Counted from the first letter of the stretch, positions 1 through 8,839 are shown. The stretch is 52,256 bases of DNA from CAYMRL01 sp964398985 (GCA_964398985.1 CAYNOS010000015.1:1-52256), one strand, 5' to 3'. The notes: generated from the letters alone by a model not told the origin. Program-made: numbers and translations.

Positions 1-2
1 AG

Positions 3-551
3 GTGAAGCTGCTCCAACACGCCCTGGCAACGATCGCGTACCGCACGCAGAAGGCGTTGCGAGGAGCGTCGCTGACGTTCGCCGCTTTCGAGGCAGATCA
101 GGACGTTCGCACGCCCCAGGAACTGGTCCGGCACATGGCCAGCGTCATTGGATACGCGTGCACCTTCTTCGCCGGCGGCACGTACCGGCCGGAGCCGCTC
201 GACTCGTTCGCTGCCGAAATCGACCGGTTCCACGAGAACCTCCAGCGCTTGTCCGCCCACCTCGCCTCGGGCAAACCGCCCGTTGGCGACTTCGCCGACC
301 TGACCGCCGCCAGGCTGCTGCAAGGGCCGCTCGCTGACGTACTGACCCACGCCGGCCAGCTCGCGCTGTTGCGGAGGCTGGCAGGCGAGCCGGTTCCGCC
401 GGAGAACTTCGTCCATGCGGCGGTAGATCCGGACCAACTCGGACCCGCCCAAGCAGAACCCGTCAGTCCCGACGCGGTGTGGCCCGAAGCGCCGACGCGC
501 GCGCCCGGCGCCTCGGTTCTCTCTGGCAGACGTCGTTCGAGGTCGGCTTGA
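3..551 (+). CDS. DinB-like domain protein (start may lie off the window)
   Basis: The frame opens with GTG at base 3, only two bases from the window edge, so the true start may be further upstream. The 182-residue product resembles the DinB superfamily, small four-helix-bundle proteins that often bind a divalent metal through histidines. Candidate histidines are H44 (VRHMAS) and H116 (LTHAGQLALLRRL); the latter helix, followed by PVPPENF and a VSPDAVWPEAP tail, is what made me recognise the family. The substrate is unknown. The gene is followed by a separate promoter and the importer operon, so no functional link to its neighbours is evident. Family call is fairly good; function is not assignable. 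Confidence 0.6.
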   Translation: MKLLQHALATIAYRTQKALRGASLTFAAFEADQDVRTPQELVRHMASVIGYACTFFAGGTYRPEPLDSFAAEIDRFHENLQRLSAHLASGKPPVGDFADLTAARLLQGPLADVLTHAGQLALLRRLAGEPVPPENFVHAAVDPDQLGPAQAEPVSPDAVWPEAPTRAPGASVLSGRRRSRSA

Positions 552-618
552 CGCCTCGACGCGAAGACACATTGTCCCGCGCACGCAACGCACGCAGGGA
601 CCAAGTGCTGCGGGCCTG

Positions 619-624
619 TAGACT
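619..624 (+). promoter_or_regulatory. -10 element of the first peptide importer operon
   Basis: TAGACT lies 26 nt before the ATG at 651. The transcript would carry a short leader containing the GGAGGT ribosome-binding site at 642-647. No convincing -35 box is visible. This is a conventional leadered start, in contrast to the leaderless starts elsewhere in the window. Confidence 0.4.
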
Positions 625-650
625 GCCCTCTTGAGCACTCTGGAGGTGCC

Positions 651-2222
651 ATGAAACGACTCGCCTTGCTGGCCACCCTATTCCTCTGCCTCGGCGTTGC
701 CGGGGCGCAGACGCTGAACTACGGCTCGTCCGGGTTCCCCGTCTCGCTGGACGCGGTTGACGTGACTGACGGCAACTCGCTGGTGGTTGCACTTCAGATC
801 GCCGAGCGCCTTATCGACTTCGCGCCCGGCGGCACCGATCTCGTCCCGGGACTGGCCACCTCGTGGAGCGCCAACGAGGACGCCACCGTGTGGACCTTCG
901 AACTGCGCCAGGGCGTGAGCTTCCACGACGGCACGCCGTTCAACGCCGAGGCCGTGAAGTTCAACATCGACCGCATGAACGAGCGCGAGAACCCGTACGG
1001 CAACCGCGCCGAAGGCAAGACCTTCGTCATGTGGGACGACACCTTCGGCGGCTCCATCGAGGACGGCAGCAACCTCGTCGCCTCCGTGGAAGTGCTGGAC
1101 GACTACACGGTGCGGATGAACCTCACCCAGCCGGTGCCGTTCCTGCCGGCCCTGTGGGCCGCAGCGTACTTCCAGTTCGGCAGCCCCGCCGCCATCCAGG
1201 CCGCCGGGGTCGGCTACGGCACGCCGAGCTTCGGCGCGGTCGGCACTGGGCCGTTCAAGTTCGTGGAGTGGGTCGAGGGCGAACGCCTGGTTTTGGAACG
1301 CAACGATGCCTACTGGCAGGGCCAGGCTGGAGTCGAGCGCATCGTGTTCCGAGGCATCGCAGAAGCCACCGCCCGCCTGGCGGAGCTGCAGGCCGGGGCC
1401 ATCGACGTGGCCGTGCTGCTGACTTCAGACGACTACGCCACGGTGCAGGCCGACCCGAACCTCGTCGTGCAGGTCCCCGAGTCCGAGTTGAACATCGGCT
1501 ATGTGGCCCTCCACGTGGAACACGCGCCTCTTGACAACGTGCTGGTGCGCCGCGCGCTGATGCACGCCGTCGACCGCGCCGCCATCGTGGACGCGTTCTA
1601 CGAGGGGCTCGGGGTGGTGGCCAACGACCTGCTGCCTGCCTCGCTGTTCGGCCACGGCGCACCCTGGCCGTACGACTACGACCCGGAGAAGGCGCGCGAA
1701 CTGCTGGCGGAGGCCGGCTTCCCTGACGGCTTCGACACCGAGCTGTGGTACATGCCCGTCAGCCGCCCGTACTTCCCGGCACCGCAACCGATCGCCGAGG
1801 TCATCGCCACCTACTGGTCCGAAGTTGGCGTCAACGCCGAACTGAAGACGGAGGACTGGGCCACCTACGGTGCCGACTACCGCGCAGGTAAGTTCGCCAT
1901 GTACATGATCGGCTGGAACGCCGACTACGCCGACCCCGACAACTTCCTCCTCACCTTCTTCGGCCCGTCGTCGGTAGGCCGCAGCGGCTGGAGCAACGAG
2001 CGCGTGCACGAGCTGCTCCTGGGAGCCCGCCAGGTGGCGGATCCCGCTCAGCGCGAGGCCATGTATGCGGAGGTGAACGACATCATCGCGGACCAGGCCA
2101 TGGTCCTGCCGATGGCGCACAACCGCTCGCTCAACGCCACGCGCGTCGGCATCGAGGGCTGGGTACCGAGCCCCTTGGGCTTCAGTTCGGTGAGCCTCTT
2201 CCCTGTCACTAAGACTGAGTGA
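651..2222 (+). CDS. ABC transporter substrate-binding protein, peptide type (SBP family 5)
   Basis: Extracytoplasmic solute receptor of an oligopeptide/dipeptide/nickel-type ABC importer (DppA/OppA family). The start is set by a GGAGGT ribosome-binding site just upstream of ATG. The 523-residue protein begins with a signal peptide (MKRLALLATLFLCLGVAGA, cleavage near residue 19) and has the family's usual features: an N-terminal FAPGGTDLVPGLATSW segment, the TFELRQGVSFHDGTPFNAE block near residue 90-105, and RRALMHAVDRAAIV near residue 300. The length is normal for the family. Two DppB/DppC-type permease genes follow, so it is the first gene of an importer operon. The ligand cannot be read from the sequence. 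A strong hairpin separates it from the permease genes. No ATPase gene is present. Confidence 0.9.
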   Translation: MKRLALLATLFLCLGVAGAQTLNYGSSGFPVSLDAVDVTDGNSLVVALQIAERLIDFAPGGTDLVPGLATSWSANEDATVWTFELRQGVSFHDGTPFNAEAVKFNIDRMNERENPYGNRAEGKTFVMWDDTFGGSIEDGSNLVASVEVLDDYTVRMNLTQPVPFLPALWAAAYFQFGSPAAIQAAGVGYGTPSFGAVGTGPFKFVEWVEGERLVLERNDAYWQGQAGVERIVFRGIAEATARLAELQAGAIDVAVLLTSDDYATVQADPNLVVQVPESELNIGYVALHVEHAPLDNVLVRRALMHAVDRAAIVDAFYEGLGVVANDLLPASLFGHGAPWPYDYDPEKARELLAEAGFPDGFDTELWYMPVSRPYFPAPQPIAEVIATYWSEVGVNAELKTEDWATYGADYRAGKFAMYMIGWNADYADPDNFLLTFFGPSSVGRSGWSNERVHELLLGARQVADPAQREAMYAEVNDIIADQAMVLPMAHNRSLNATRVGIEGWVPSPLGFSSVSLFPVTKTE

Positions 2223-2263
2223 CGGCGCTGCGCGCAGCGAGCTCGCACCGCTGACCATCCCTG

Positions 2264-2291
2264 ACCGGCTGGGGTACCCACCCCAGCCGGT
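2264..2291 (+). terminator. Hairpin between binding-protein and permease genes (attenuator or RNA stabiliser)
   Basis: A perfect 12-bp inverted repeat (ACCGGCTGGGGT at 2264-2275 and its complement at 2280-2291) with a 4-nt loop lies in the 83-nt gap between the binding-protein stop and the permease start. There is no long U-tract, so partial termination or 3'-end protection of the upstream message, lowering permease relative to binding protein, is more likely than full termination. The right arm ends 4 nt before the permease ribosome-binding site. Confidence 0.65.
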
Positions 2292-2305
2292 TCTTGGAGT
2301 TGCCC

Positions 2306-3361
2306 TTGACTGCATATCTGACACGCAGACTCGCAGGCTTGATCCCGCTCTTGCTCGGGGTCACGTTCCTGATATTCCTGCTCACCCGCGTCATCCCCGG
2401 CGATCCAGCAGTGGCCATGCTGGGCGAGCGCGCCGCCCCCAACCTGGTGGAACGATTGCGCCGCGACATGGGCCTCGACAGGCCGCTGTTCCTGGACCTG
2501 GAGGGCTACCGGGAGAGCGGCGAACTGAGCAGCCTGTTCGACTCGCAGTACATCGACTACATGAGCAAGCTGGTCAGAGGCGATTTGGGGCGCTCCGTAC
2601 TGACGCTGGTGCCTATCAGCCAGAGCCTGAGGCACCGCTTCCCTGCCACCATCGAGCTGGCGGTGGCGGCCATGCTCTTGGCCGTGCTCATCGGCATACC
2701 TGCCGGCACCTGGGCTGCCCGCAAGCGCGGCACCCTCTCGGACACGGCCGTCACGTTCGTGGCGGTGATCGGGGTGTCGTTCCCGGTGTTCTGGCTGGCC
2801 ATCATCCTCATCTATGTCTTCGCCGTGCTGCTGGGGTGGCTGCCACCCTCGGGCCGACTATCGACCACCGTCTCCATCCAGCAGGTGACTGGCTTCTACG
2901 TGCTGGACGGCGTCATCACCGGCAACTACAGGGGGGCGCTCGACGCCCTCAAGCACTTGATACTGCCTGCGGTAGCACTGGGCACCATCCCCCTGGCGAT
3001 CGTGGTGCGCATGACCCGTTCGTCCATGCTCGAGGTACTGGGGCAGGACTACGTGCGAACGGCGCAGGCCAAGGGCGTCAGCGAGGGCAAGATCATCCGC
3101 AAGCACGCCTTGAGGAACGCTCTACTGCCGGTGGTCACCGTCATCGGCCTGAGTTTCGGCTCGCTCCTCTCCGGCGCCATCCTCACGGAGACCGTGTTCA
3201 GCTGGCCCGGCATCGGTCGTTGGGTGTACGACGGCATCACCGCCCGCGACTACCCCATCATCCAGGCAGGGGTGCTGTTCGTGGCCATCATCTTCGTGGT
3301 GGTGAACCTACTGGTTGACCTCACCTACCCCCTCATCGACCCGAGAATCCAGTACTCATGA
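2306..3361 (+). CDS. ABC transporter permease, DppB/OppB type
   Basis: Inner-membrane permease of the peptide-type importer. I place the start at TTG 2306 because GGAG at 2296-2299 is 6 nt before it, giving a protein starting MTAYLTRRLAGLIPLLLGV; another TTG at 2294 in frame would add four residues but overlaps that ribosome-binding site. The product is about 351 residues. It shows the N-terminal membrane helix with the RVIPGDPA motif typical of DppB, and the EAA-loop signature near the C-terminus (RTAQAKGVSEGKIIRKHALRN split over residues ~250-270), the contact site for the ATPase. The last helix ends in DLTYPLIDPRIQY, also typical. It overlaps the next permease by an ATGA junction, implying translational coupling. 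Confidence 0.9.
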   Translation: MTAYLTRRLAGLIPLLLGVTFLIFLLTRVIPGDPAVAMLGERAAPNLVERLRRDMGLDRPLFLDLEGYRESGELSSLFDSQYIDYMSKLVRGDLGRSVLTLVPISQSLRHRFPATIELAVAAMLLAVLIGIPAGTWAARKRGTLSDTAVTFVAVIGVSFPVFWLAIILIYVFAVLLGWLPPSGRLSTTVSIQQVTGFYVLDGVITGNYRGALDALKHLILPAVALGTIPLAIVVRMTRSSMLEVLGQDYVRTAQAKGVSEGKIIRKHALRNALLPVVTVIGLSFGSLLSGAILTETVFSWPGIGRWVYDGITARDYPIIQAGVLFVAIIFVVVNLLVDLTYPLIDPRIQYS

Positions 3362-4245
3362 GCGTTCCGGGAGCCTTGACCAACGTGGACCACGCCGAGC
3401 CCAAGCGAGGCTCCGGCAAGCTCCGGCGCTTCTTCCGGCACCCCACCGGCGTCCTCGGTTTGGCCATGGTGGTGTTCCTGGTGCTGGTGTCACTGCTGGC
3501 GCCGGTACTCAAGCCGTACGACCCGGGCAGCGACCGCGACCTACGGGCCCGGCTGGCGCCGCCCAGCGCCGAGCACCTGTTCGGCGCGGACGCTCTGGGA
3601 CGCGACATCTTCACGCGCGTGCTGCACGGCGGCCGCATCAGCCTGCAATCGGGGCTGCTGGCGGTAGCGTTCGCTTCCTTACTCGGCACGCTGCTTGGTG
3701 TGCTGGCAGGCTTCGTGGGGGGCCGGGTGGACGTCGTCATCATGTGGACGGTGGACCTGTTGCTGGCGTTCCCAGGCATCCTGCTGGCCATCGCCATCGT
3801 GGCCACCTTGGGACCGAACCTCACCAATGCGCTTCTCGCGATAGCCGTCACGCAGGTGCCCATCTTCACGCGCATCATGCGCTCGGCCGTCATGCAGGTG
3901 AAGGAGGCCGAGTACGTTCAGGCCGCTCGGGCAGTGGGCTCGAGAGCCACGCGGGTGGTGCTGAAGCATGTGCTGCCTAACTCGCTGGCGCCCCTCATCG
4001 TTCAGCTGACGCTAAGCATCGGCACGGCCATCTTGGACGTCGCCGCGCTGGGGTTCCTAGGCCTGGGAGCTCAGCCACCTACCCCGGAGTGGGGGCTCAT
4101 GATCCGCGACGGGTTCTCGCAGTTCCTGCGCGCACCGTGGATGTCGATCTTCCCCGGCCTCGGCATCTTCCTGGCGGTGGTGGGCTTCAACCTACTGGGC
4201 GACGCTATCCGCGACGTACTCGACCCGCGCCTCCGCGGCGTCTGA
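3358..4245 (+). CDS. ABC transporter permease, DppC/OppC type
   Basis: Second permease of the peptide-type importer, 295 residues. The start codon overlaps the stop of the preceding permease (ATGA). It has the DppC layout: a short cytoplasmic N-terminus, a first helix followed by LAPPSAEHLFGADALGRDI (the conserved GTDxxGRD region that links to the periplasm), several further membrane helices, an EAA loop (ARAVGSRATRVVLKHVLPN) and the closing DPRLRGV. The 3' end overlaps by 54 bp with the convergent phosphatase gene. No DppD/DppF ATPase genes follow, so the importer must borrow ATPases encoded elsewhere. Confidence 0.9.
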   Translation: MSVPGALTNVDHAEPKRGSGKLRRFFRHPTGVLGLAMVVFLVLVSLLAPVLKPYDPGSDRDLRARLAPPSAEHLFGADALGRDIFTRVLHGGRISLQSGLLAVAFASLLGTLLGVLAGFVGGRVDVVIMWTVDLLLAFPGILLAIAIVATLGPNLTNALLAIAVTQVPIFTRIMRSAVMQVKEAEYVQAARAVGSRATRVVLKHVLPNSLAPLIVQLTLSIGTAILDVAALGFLGLGAQPPTPEWGLMIRDGFSQFLRAPWMSIFPGLGIFLAVVGFNLLGDAIRDVLDPRLRGV

Positions 4246-4866
4246 CGCAAGGCGCTCCAGGTGAGCGTGGTCGTTGAGCCGCATAAGCGAGTAACCCCGC
4301 GAACCTAGCCGCACCTCGGTGATGGAGGTGTTGGCGATGCTGACGCGAGGGCCGGCCCGCCAGCCGGCTTCCTGCCCAAGGACCAGCCGCACTGCGGCCT
4401 CCACCACGCCGCCGTGGGTCACGCACGCCACGCGTCGGCCGCTTGGCAGGTCACCCATCCAGCTACGCAGACGCTCGATGACCTGCCGGTATGACTCGCC
4501 CCCCGGCGGCGCCACCGTCGAGTCCCCGGCCGTGAACGAGTCGCGCACCGCCCGCGCGGCCGGACTCAACTCGGCCATCAGCTGCCCCTCGTGCTCGCCA
4601 GCGTGCATCTCGCGCAGGCGGGCGTCCAGCGTGATGATGGCTCCCGGCAACGCCACCTCCGCGGTCTGGCGGGCACGCGCGAGGTCGGAGGACCACACCT
4701 GGTCGAAGGTGACCTCTCGCAGACGCTCGCGCAGCGCCTCGGCCTGGCGACGCCCGAGGTAGCTGAGGTCGGTCCCGCTAGCGCCTTGGATGCGGCCTTC
4801 TCTGTTCCAGTCGGTCTGGCCGTGCCGTATGAACCAGATGTCCAGGTCGTCGTTGGTGAGGCTCAC
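4192..4866 (-). CDS. Histidine phosphatase family protein (phosphoglycerate-mutase-like)
   Basis: A 224-residue cytoplasmic protein of the histidine phosphatase superfamily, which removes phosphate through a phosphohistidine intermediate; substrates range from sugar phosphates to cobalamin precursors. The catalytic RHG motif is at residues 14-16 (IRHGQTDWN), with H15 the nucleophile. The second histidine is in VTHGGVVEAAVRL and the acid region is LREMHAGEHEG. The length and spacing fit GpmB/CobC-like phosphatases. The start is GTG at 4866, directly preceded by a -10 element (TAATCT, 6 nt away), which suggests a leaderless message. The last 54 bp overlap the end of the convergent permease gene. 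Substrate is not predictable; nothing in the neighbourhood points to cobalamin synthesis. Confidence 0.85.
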   Translation of the reverse strand: MSLTNDDLDIWFIRHGQTDWNREGRIQGASGTDLSYLGRRQAEALRERLREVTFDQVWSSDLARARQTAEVALPGAIITLDARLREMHAGEHEGQLMAELSPAARAVRDSFTAGDSTVAPPGGESYRQVIERLRSWMGDLPSGRRVACVTHGGVVEAAVRLVLGQEAGWRAGPRVSIANTSITEVRLGSRGYSLMRLNDHAHLERLASDAAEARVEYVADSVAQ

Positions 4867-4872
4867 CGCTCG

Positions 4873-4878
4873 AGATTA
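4873..4878 (-). promoter_or_regulatory. Leaderless-type -10 element for the histidine phosphatase
   Basis: On the minus strand TAATCT ends 6 nt before the GTG start at 4866, so transcription would begin at or next to the start codon. No ribosome-binding site is present. Confidence 0.5.
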
Positions 4879-4979
4879 TCCCGCCGCGTGGCGAGCGCGT
4901 CTGGCTCCCGATAGTGCAGCCACGGTCCAAGCGTCGAACGACGCCGCGCGAGGAGTATATTCAGGCACCCTAGAGGACG

Positions 4980-6074
4980 GTGATCGACGTGGGAGATAGC
5001 ACTGGATCGATCGACGTGCAGGTAGTCGGCAGCCAGCGCATCGCATCGCAGCCGTACGCACCGAGCTGGGTCGACGTCCTGCAGGCGCAGGTAACGCGTC
5101 TCCCGTGGTCGCCGTGGGTCAGTTACGCGACCTTCTGGCTGGTGCTAGTGGCTATCGAGTTCTTGGCCCAAAGCCGAACCGGCACTGCGGTGAGCTCCCC
5201 GTGGCCGTGGATCCTCCTCGCGTTCGGCATCGCCCCGTACTCGGTCGCCCTCATGGACCAGCTCGACCGCGCCGCTGCCGCGGCGCTCGAACGGTTCGGT
5301 GAACCCACCGGAGACGGTGCTTGGCCGGGTGGCGCTCGCTATCACCTGACGACCAAGCCGGCTCTCGGCACCGCGATCGCAACCCTGATAGGAATAGGCT
5401 TCGGCATGTTCCAACGTTTCTGGGTCACCAGTCCCTACATCGAGCAGTTGGGGTTCACGCGCTCGGGTTGGTTGCACTACTTCGAGCTTCTCGCCGTGCC
5501 CGCCCTCGGTTGGGGGCTCATCGGCGTCCTCGTGTATCACGTAGCCAGGCAGGTCATTCTGGTGCGGCGACTGTACCGCCAGCAGAACCGCGTGGACGTC
5601 TTCAGCGCCCACCGGTTCCACGCGTTCGCGGGTTACGCGGCCGGCATGGCGATAGGCATGGTGGGGCCCGCCTACCTCTGGCTCTTGATCTATCCCGACA
5701 TCGAGGCAAGCTCAGTCGAGGGCTTGACGCTCGCAACGATCGCGATCCTGACCGGTCTCGGCTTCGGCGTATTCCTCTTCCCCCTGTGGGAAGCGCATCG
5801 ACGCCTCACCGAGGCGAAAGCCGAGAGGCTCGCCTACGTCACGCGGCTTCTCGACTCCGAGCTCGAGAAGCTGCATGCCTCGATGGAACGCGACGAGCGC
5901 CAGGAGATCACCCACCTGAGCGCCGGCACCGGTGCTCTAGCGGCCGAGCGCCGTCTCGTCGAGGGCGCGTCCACCTGGCCGTGGGAAGCCAGCCTCTTCT
6001 GGCGGTTCGCGACCGCCGTGCTGCTCCCGCTCGGCCTGTACGCCGTACAGCAGATCATCGGGCGGGCGATCTGA
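4980..6074 (+). CDS. Multi-pass membrane protein of unknown function
   Basis: I do not recognise the family. The 364-residue product has about seven hydrophobic segments (~47-64, 76-94, 129-148, 166-188, 212-238, 248-270 and 338-360). Between the sixth and seventh lies a charged, probably coiled-coil stretch (~272-325, starting EAHRRLTEAKAERLAY), likely cytoplasmic. A TATATT -10 element at 4956-4961 precedes it. The start is GTG 4980 with GAGGA only 2 nt upstream; GTG 4989, with an 11-nt spacing, is equally possible. It stands alone between convergent or unrelated genes. The topology could suit a sensor or scaffold, but there is no catalytic motif to support any activity. Confidence 0.75.
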   Translation: MIDVGDSTGSIDVQVVGSQRIASQPYAPSWVDVLQAQVTRLPWSPWVSYATFWLVLVAIEFLAQSRTGTAVSSPWPWILLAFGIAPYSVALMDQLDRAAAAALERFGEPTGDGAWPGGARYHLTTKPALGTAIATLIGIGFGMFQRFWVTSPYIEQLGFTRSGWLHYFELLAVPALGWGLIGVLVYHVARQVILVRRLYRQQNRVDVFSAHRFHAFAGYAAGMAIGMVGPAYLWLLIYPDIEASSVEGLTLATIAILTGLGFGVFLFPLWEAHRRLTEAKAERLAYVTRLLDSELEKLHASMERDERQEITHLSAGTGALAAERRLVEGASTWPWEASLFWRFATAVLLPLGLYAVQQIIGRAI

Positions 6075-6135
6075 TCACGTCGTCAGGCAGTGGTATCAGA
6101 GGCGCGCACCTTCGCTGCACCTTGCCTTGCGCTAC

Positions 6136-6852
6136 CTACTCGGAACTCTCCCCTGTCAGCACCTCATCCAGCGACTGCGTTCCGACCACCTGCAGGACGT
6201 CGAAGGTCGCTCTCACCGGTAATACGTCGTCAGGGTTGTGGACGAAGGCGCCGAGCCGCTCCTGGAGCGAGAACGCTCCCTCGAAACCGCCCTGCACGCG
6301 CAGCGTGTGATCGTCGATCCGCTCGACGCTGGTGACGACCAAGCCGCCTTCGGTGAGGGCGTAGAAGTCGCGGGTGCCGTAGGACTCCGGGTAGTACCTG
6401 ACCGCCGCCGGGAAGCGTTCCGGGTCGGACAGCTGCAGGGTGCTGAGCGACAGCGAGAAGTTGAGGATCAGGTGCCCGGAACCGGCGGCTTCGTCCTGGG
6501 TCGGCCGCGCGGTCAAGGTGATGGACAACTCGGTCGGGGATGACAAGACGATTGTGCCCATCACCACGGGTTCGTCCACGTGCCAGGTGGCGGTGTGCTC
6601 GGTGGTGCCGGCAGCCGCCGCCAGCCGGTCTCTGAGCGCTCCTTCCGCCATGCCCTCGGCGACGTTCTCGGGGATCTCGATAGCGTAGGTGTAGTAGGTA
6701 TGCGTCTGGCCAGCGAGGTCGAACTCGACAGTGCCCGTCTGGGCACTCGGCCAAGCCGCTTGGGCAGCCGCACTGGTGACCAGTGAGATCGCCAGAAGAA
6801 CCAGGAAGGTGCCAGCCAACACTGAGCCCCTCGGCCTTGAACACGTCTCCAT
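6136..6852 (-). CDS. Secreted protein of unknown function
   Basis: A 238-residue product starting METCSRPRGSVLAGTFLVL, with a clear signal peptide (hydrophobic core ~11-26, cleavage near TSAAAQA). I chose ATG 6852 because AGGAGG lies 7 nt upstream; an earlier in-frame ATG at 6936 lacks a ribosome-binding site and would bury the signal peptide. The mature part is rich in beta-strand-like alternation (TYYTYAIEIP, ELSITLTARP, HLILNFSLSLSTLQL) and has no cysteine, so an all-beta extracytoplasmic domain is plausible. No family is recognised. It is transcribed in the same direction as osmC-like 7046-7630, but 193 bp downstream of it, so it probably has its own promoter. Confidence 0.7.
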   Translation of the reverse strand: METCSRPRGSVLAGTFLVLLAISLVTSAAAQAAWPSAQTGTVEFDLAGQTHTYYTYAIEIPENVAEGMAEGALRDRLAAAAGTTEHTATWHVDEPVVMGTIVLSSPTELSITLTARPTQDEAAGSGHLILNFSLSLSTLQLSDPERFPAAVRYYPESYGTRDFYALTEGGLVVTSVERIDDHTLRVQGGFEGAFSLQERLGAFVHNPDDVLPVRATFDVLQVVGTQSLDEVLTGESSE

Positions 6853-7045
6853 CGCAAGCCTCCTGCCGGACGCAGCGCACTTCGAGGAGAGCGGAAGCTG
6901 GCCCGGGTCAAAGCATAGGTGTGCGCCGTCAATCAAGCGTCAAGGGCGCCAGCCCGCACCAGCGGAACTGCATCCCGCACCACACCGACGAACGGCGCCC
7001 CGCGCCGGCGGACCGGCAGCGGAGCGCTCTTCGTGAGTCCGGAAG

Positions 7046-7630
7046 TCAGGAACGAACGCGTTCCAGCGTCACGGGCACGGGCCGCGTGATGGTGTTGCAG
7101 ACCGGCGAGTGATCCTTCGCGAAGCTCAGCAGGTCGTCGAGCTCTGCGTCGCTGCAGTCGGCGTCGATGTCCATGAGGATGCGGATCTGGCGGTAGCCGA
7201 CCGGCACCGACGGGTCCAGCGCCAGGAACCCCTGCAGGTCGAGGTCGCCGACGAGCTTGGTCGCGATCCGGTTGACCCTGATGCCGCGGGCGGTGGCGTG
7301 GATCACCGTGGTGGTGGTGACGCAGCCGGCGAGGGCGTGCAGGAGGAACTCGACCGGGTTGGCGCCTTCGTTGGCGCCGAGCAGGACCGGCGGCTCGCCG
7401 TTGGTGAACTCCCAGGCCGACTCGCGCGACTGGTCTTCCTGGCCGGCGCCGAAGAACTCCTTGATCCGCGAGCGGTTCTCGCCGCCCATGATCCAGCGGT
7501 TGCTGGCGCGGAACTCGAACTGCGCGAGCACCGGCTGCTCCTTGAGCAGGTTGACGGTGTCCGTCATCTGCTTGAGGTCGAGGCCGTTCAGGTGGGTCTT
7601 CTCGATCGTGTCGATCACTGCCTGGCTCAT
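7046..7630 (-). CDS. OsmC family protein (peroxide reductase-like)
   Basis: A 194-residue member of the OsmC/Ohr family, thiol-dependent hydroperoxide reductases and relatives that act in the cytoplasm. Both conserved cysteines are present: C103 in LLHALAGCVTTTTV and C178 in HSPVCNTI. The glutamate in GANPVEFLLHAL is also as expected. The N-terminal ~45 residues form an extra helix-rich region seen in the OsmC (rather than Ohr) branch. The start is ATG 7630 with AAGGAG a few nt upstream; an upstream extension to 7750 is open but would run into the promoter region of the divergent regulator. The divergent AraC-type gene with an operator-like palindrome between them suggests it is the regulator's target. 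Confidence 0.9.
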   Translation of the reverse strand: MSQAVIDTIEKTHLNGLDLKQMTDTVNLLKEQPVLAQFEFRASNRWIMGGENRSRIKEFFGAGQEDQSRESAWEFTNGEPPVLLGANEGANPVEFLLHALAGCVTTTTVIHATARGIRVNRIATKLVGDLDLQGFLALDPSVPVGYRQIRILMDIDADCSDAELDDLLSFAKDHSPVCNTITRPVPVTLERVRS

Positions 7631-7707
7631 CTCAATCTCCTTCTCTCGTCTCGGCGTCACCTCGTCACTCGAGGAGCGAGGTAGAAGATAGCGGCCACCA
7701 CTACCAG

Positions 7708-7728
7708 GGCATAAGATGTATACATGCC
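7708..7728. promoter_or_regulatory. Operator-like palindrome between osmC-like and AraC-like genes
   Basis: A perfect 10-bp palindrome ATGTATACAT (7716-7725) sits inside a wider GGCAT (7708-7712) / ATGCC (7724-7728) inverted pair in the region shared by the two divergent genes. It is AT-rich in a GC-rich genome and overlaps possible -10 sequences of both directions. It is a reasonable binding site for the adjacent AraC-family regulator, but this is inference. Confidence 0.4.
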
Positions 7729-7764
7729 ATAAACCGGGCTTTCGTGCCACCCAAGGGGGTGAGT

Positions 7765-8781
7765 GTGCCTGAGGTAGCCATCATCGCGGTGGAAGAGACG
7801 GCCGGATCAGCGCTGTACGGCATGGTCGACGTGCTGTCCGCCGCCGGAACCATCTGGGAGACGCTGGTCCGGGCCGAAGCCGGCAGGCAGGCGTTCCAGG
7901 TGAAGATCGTCTCGCCGCACGAAAAGCCGTTCCGCTGCGGGTACAGCATCCCGGTGCAACCCGATCAGTCCATCGCAGACGATCCTGCGGCTGACATCGT
8001 GATCGCACCCGAGCTGTGGCTCGGGCCCGACGAGGACATCAAGGGCCGCTACCCCGACCTGATGGACTGGATCAAGCGTCGACACGCCGCTGGCGCGTGG
8101 ATCTACTCAGCCTGCTCGGGAGCGATCATGCTGGCCGCCACTGGACTGTTGGACGGCCGCGACGCGACCTCCCATTGGGGCTACCAGGACCTGTTCAGGA
8201 CCAACTACCCGAAGGTGCGCTTCCGGCCCGAGCCGCCGTTGGCCTTCGCCGACCCGGCCGGACGCATCGTCACCGCCGGAGGCACCAGCTCATGGCACGA
8301 CCTGGCACTGCACATCATCGCCAGGCACCTGAGCCCCGCAGAGGCGCTGCGCATCGCCAAGGTCTACCTGTTCAAGTTGCACGACGATGGCCAGCTGCCC
8401 CACCAGGCGCTGATCAGGGGCAGCTCGCATAGCGACTCGCTCGTCAGCTCCGTGGAAGCGTACCTGAACGAGCACTGGCGCGACGACCGGGCGGTGGCGG
8501 AGGCGGTGGCGCATGTCGGCATCCCGGAGCGGACGCTGAAGCGCCGCTTCAAGGCCGCGATGGGCACCACGCTCATCGAGTACCTGCAACGCCTCAGGAT
8601 CGAGGAAGCGAAGCGGATCCTGGAGTGGGAGTCGACCCCGGTGGACGAGGTGAGCATCGAAGTGGGTTACGAGGACGCTTCCTTCTTCCGCCGGCTGTTC
8701 AAGCGTCTGGTGGGCCTGACGCCGAGAGAGTACCGGCGGATGTTCCAGCCGGTTGCTCGCGGCAAGCGGGGCGTCGCCTGA
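7765..8781 (+). CDS. GlxA-family transcriptional regulator (DJ-1/PfpI domain plus AraC HTH)
   Basis: A regulator of about 338 residues that combines an N-terminal class-I glutamine-amidotransferase-like (DJ-1/PfpI) sensor domain with a C-terminal AraC/XylS DNA-binding domain. The cysteine of the nucleophile elbow is visible in WIYSACSGAIMLA. The C-terminal ~100 residues contain two helix-turn-helix units: VAEAVAHVGIPERTLKRRFK and the second ending SFFRRLFKRLVGLTPREYRR. I place the start at GTG 7765 because AAGGGGGT (7753-7760) precedes it; GTG 7744 is in frame but has no ribosome-binding site. It is divergent from the OsmC-like gene and is followed by an aldo/keto reductase 58 bp downstream, so it may control both in a response to reactive oxygen or carbonyl compounds. 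Confidence 0.85.
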   Translation: MPEVAIIAVEETAGSALYGMVDVLSAAGTIWETLVRAEAGRQAFQVKIVSPHEKPFRCGYSIPVQPDQSIADDPAADIVIAPELWLGPDEDIKGRYPDLMDWIKRRHAAGAWIYSACSGAIMLAATGLLDGRDATSHWGYQDLFRTNYPKVRFRPEPPLAFADPAGRIVTAGGTSSWHDLALHIIARHLSPAEALRIAKVYLFKLHDDGQLPHQALIRGSSHSDSLVSSVEAYLNEHWRDDRAVAEAVAHVGIPERTLKRRFKAAMGTTLIEYLQRLRIEEAKRILEWESTPVDEVSIEVGYEDASFFRRLFKRLVGLTPREYRRMFQPVARGKRGVA

Positions 8782-8839
8782 GCCGACGCGCTACGGCCCT
8801 CGCCTCTGGCATCGGCGGGCAACAGGAACGGGAGGCAAC

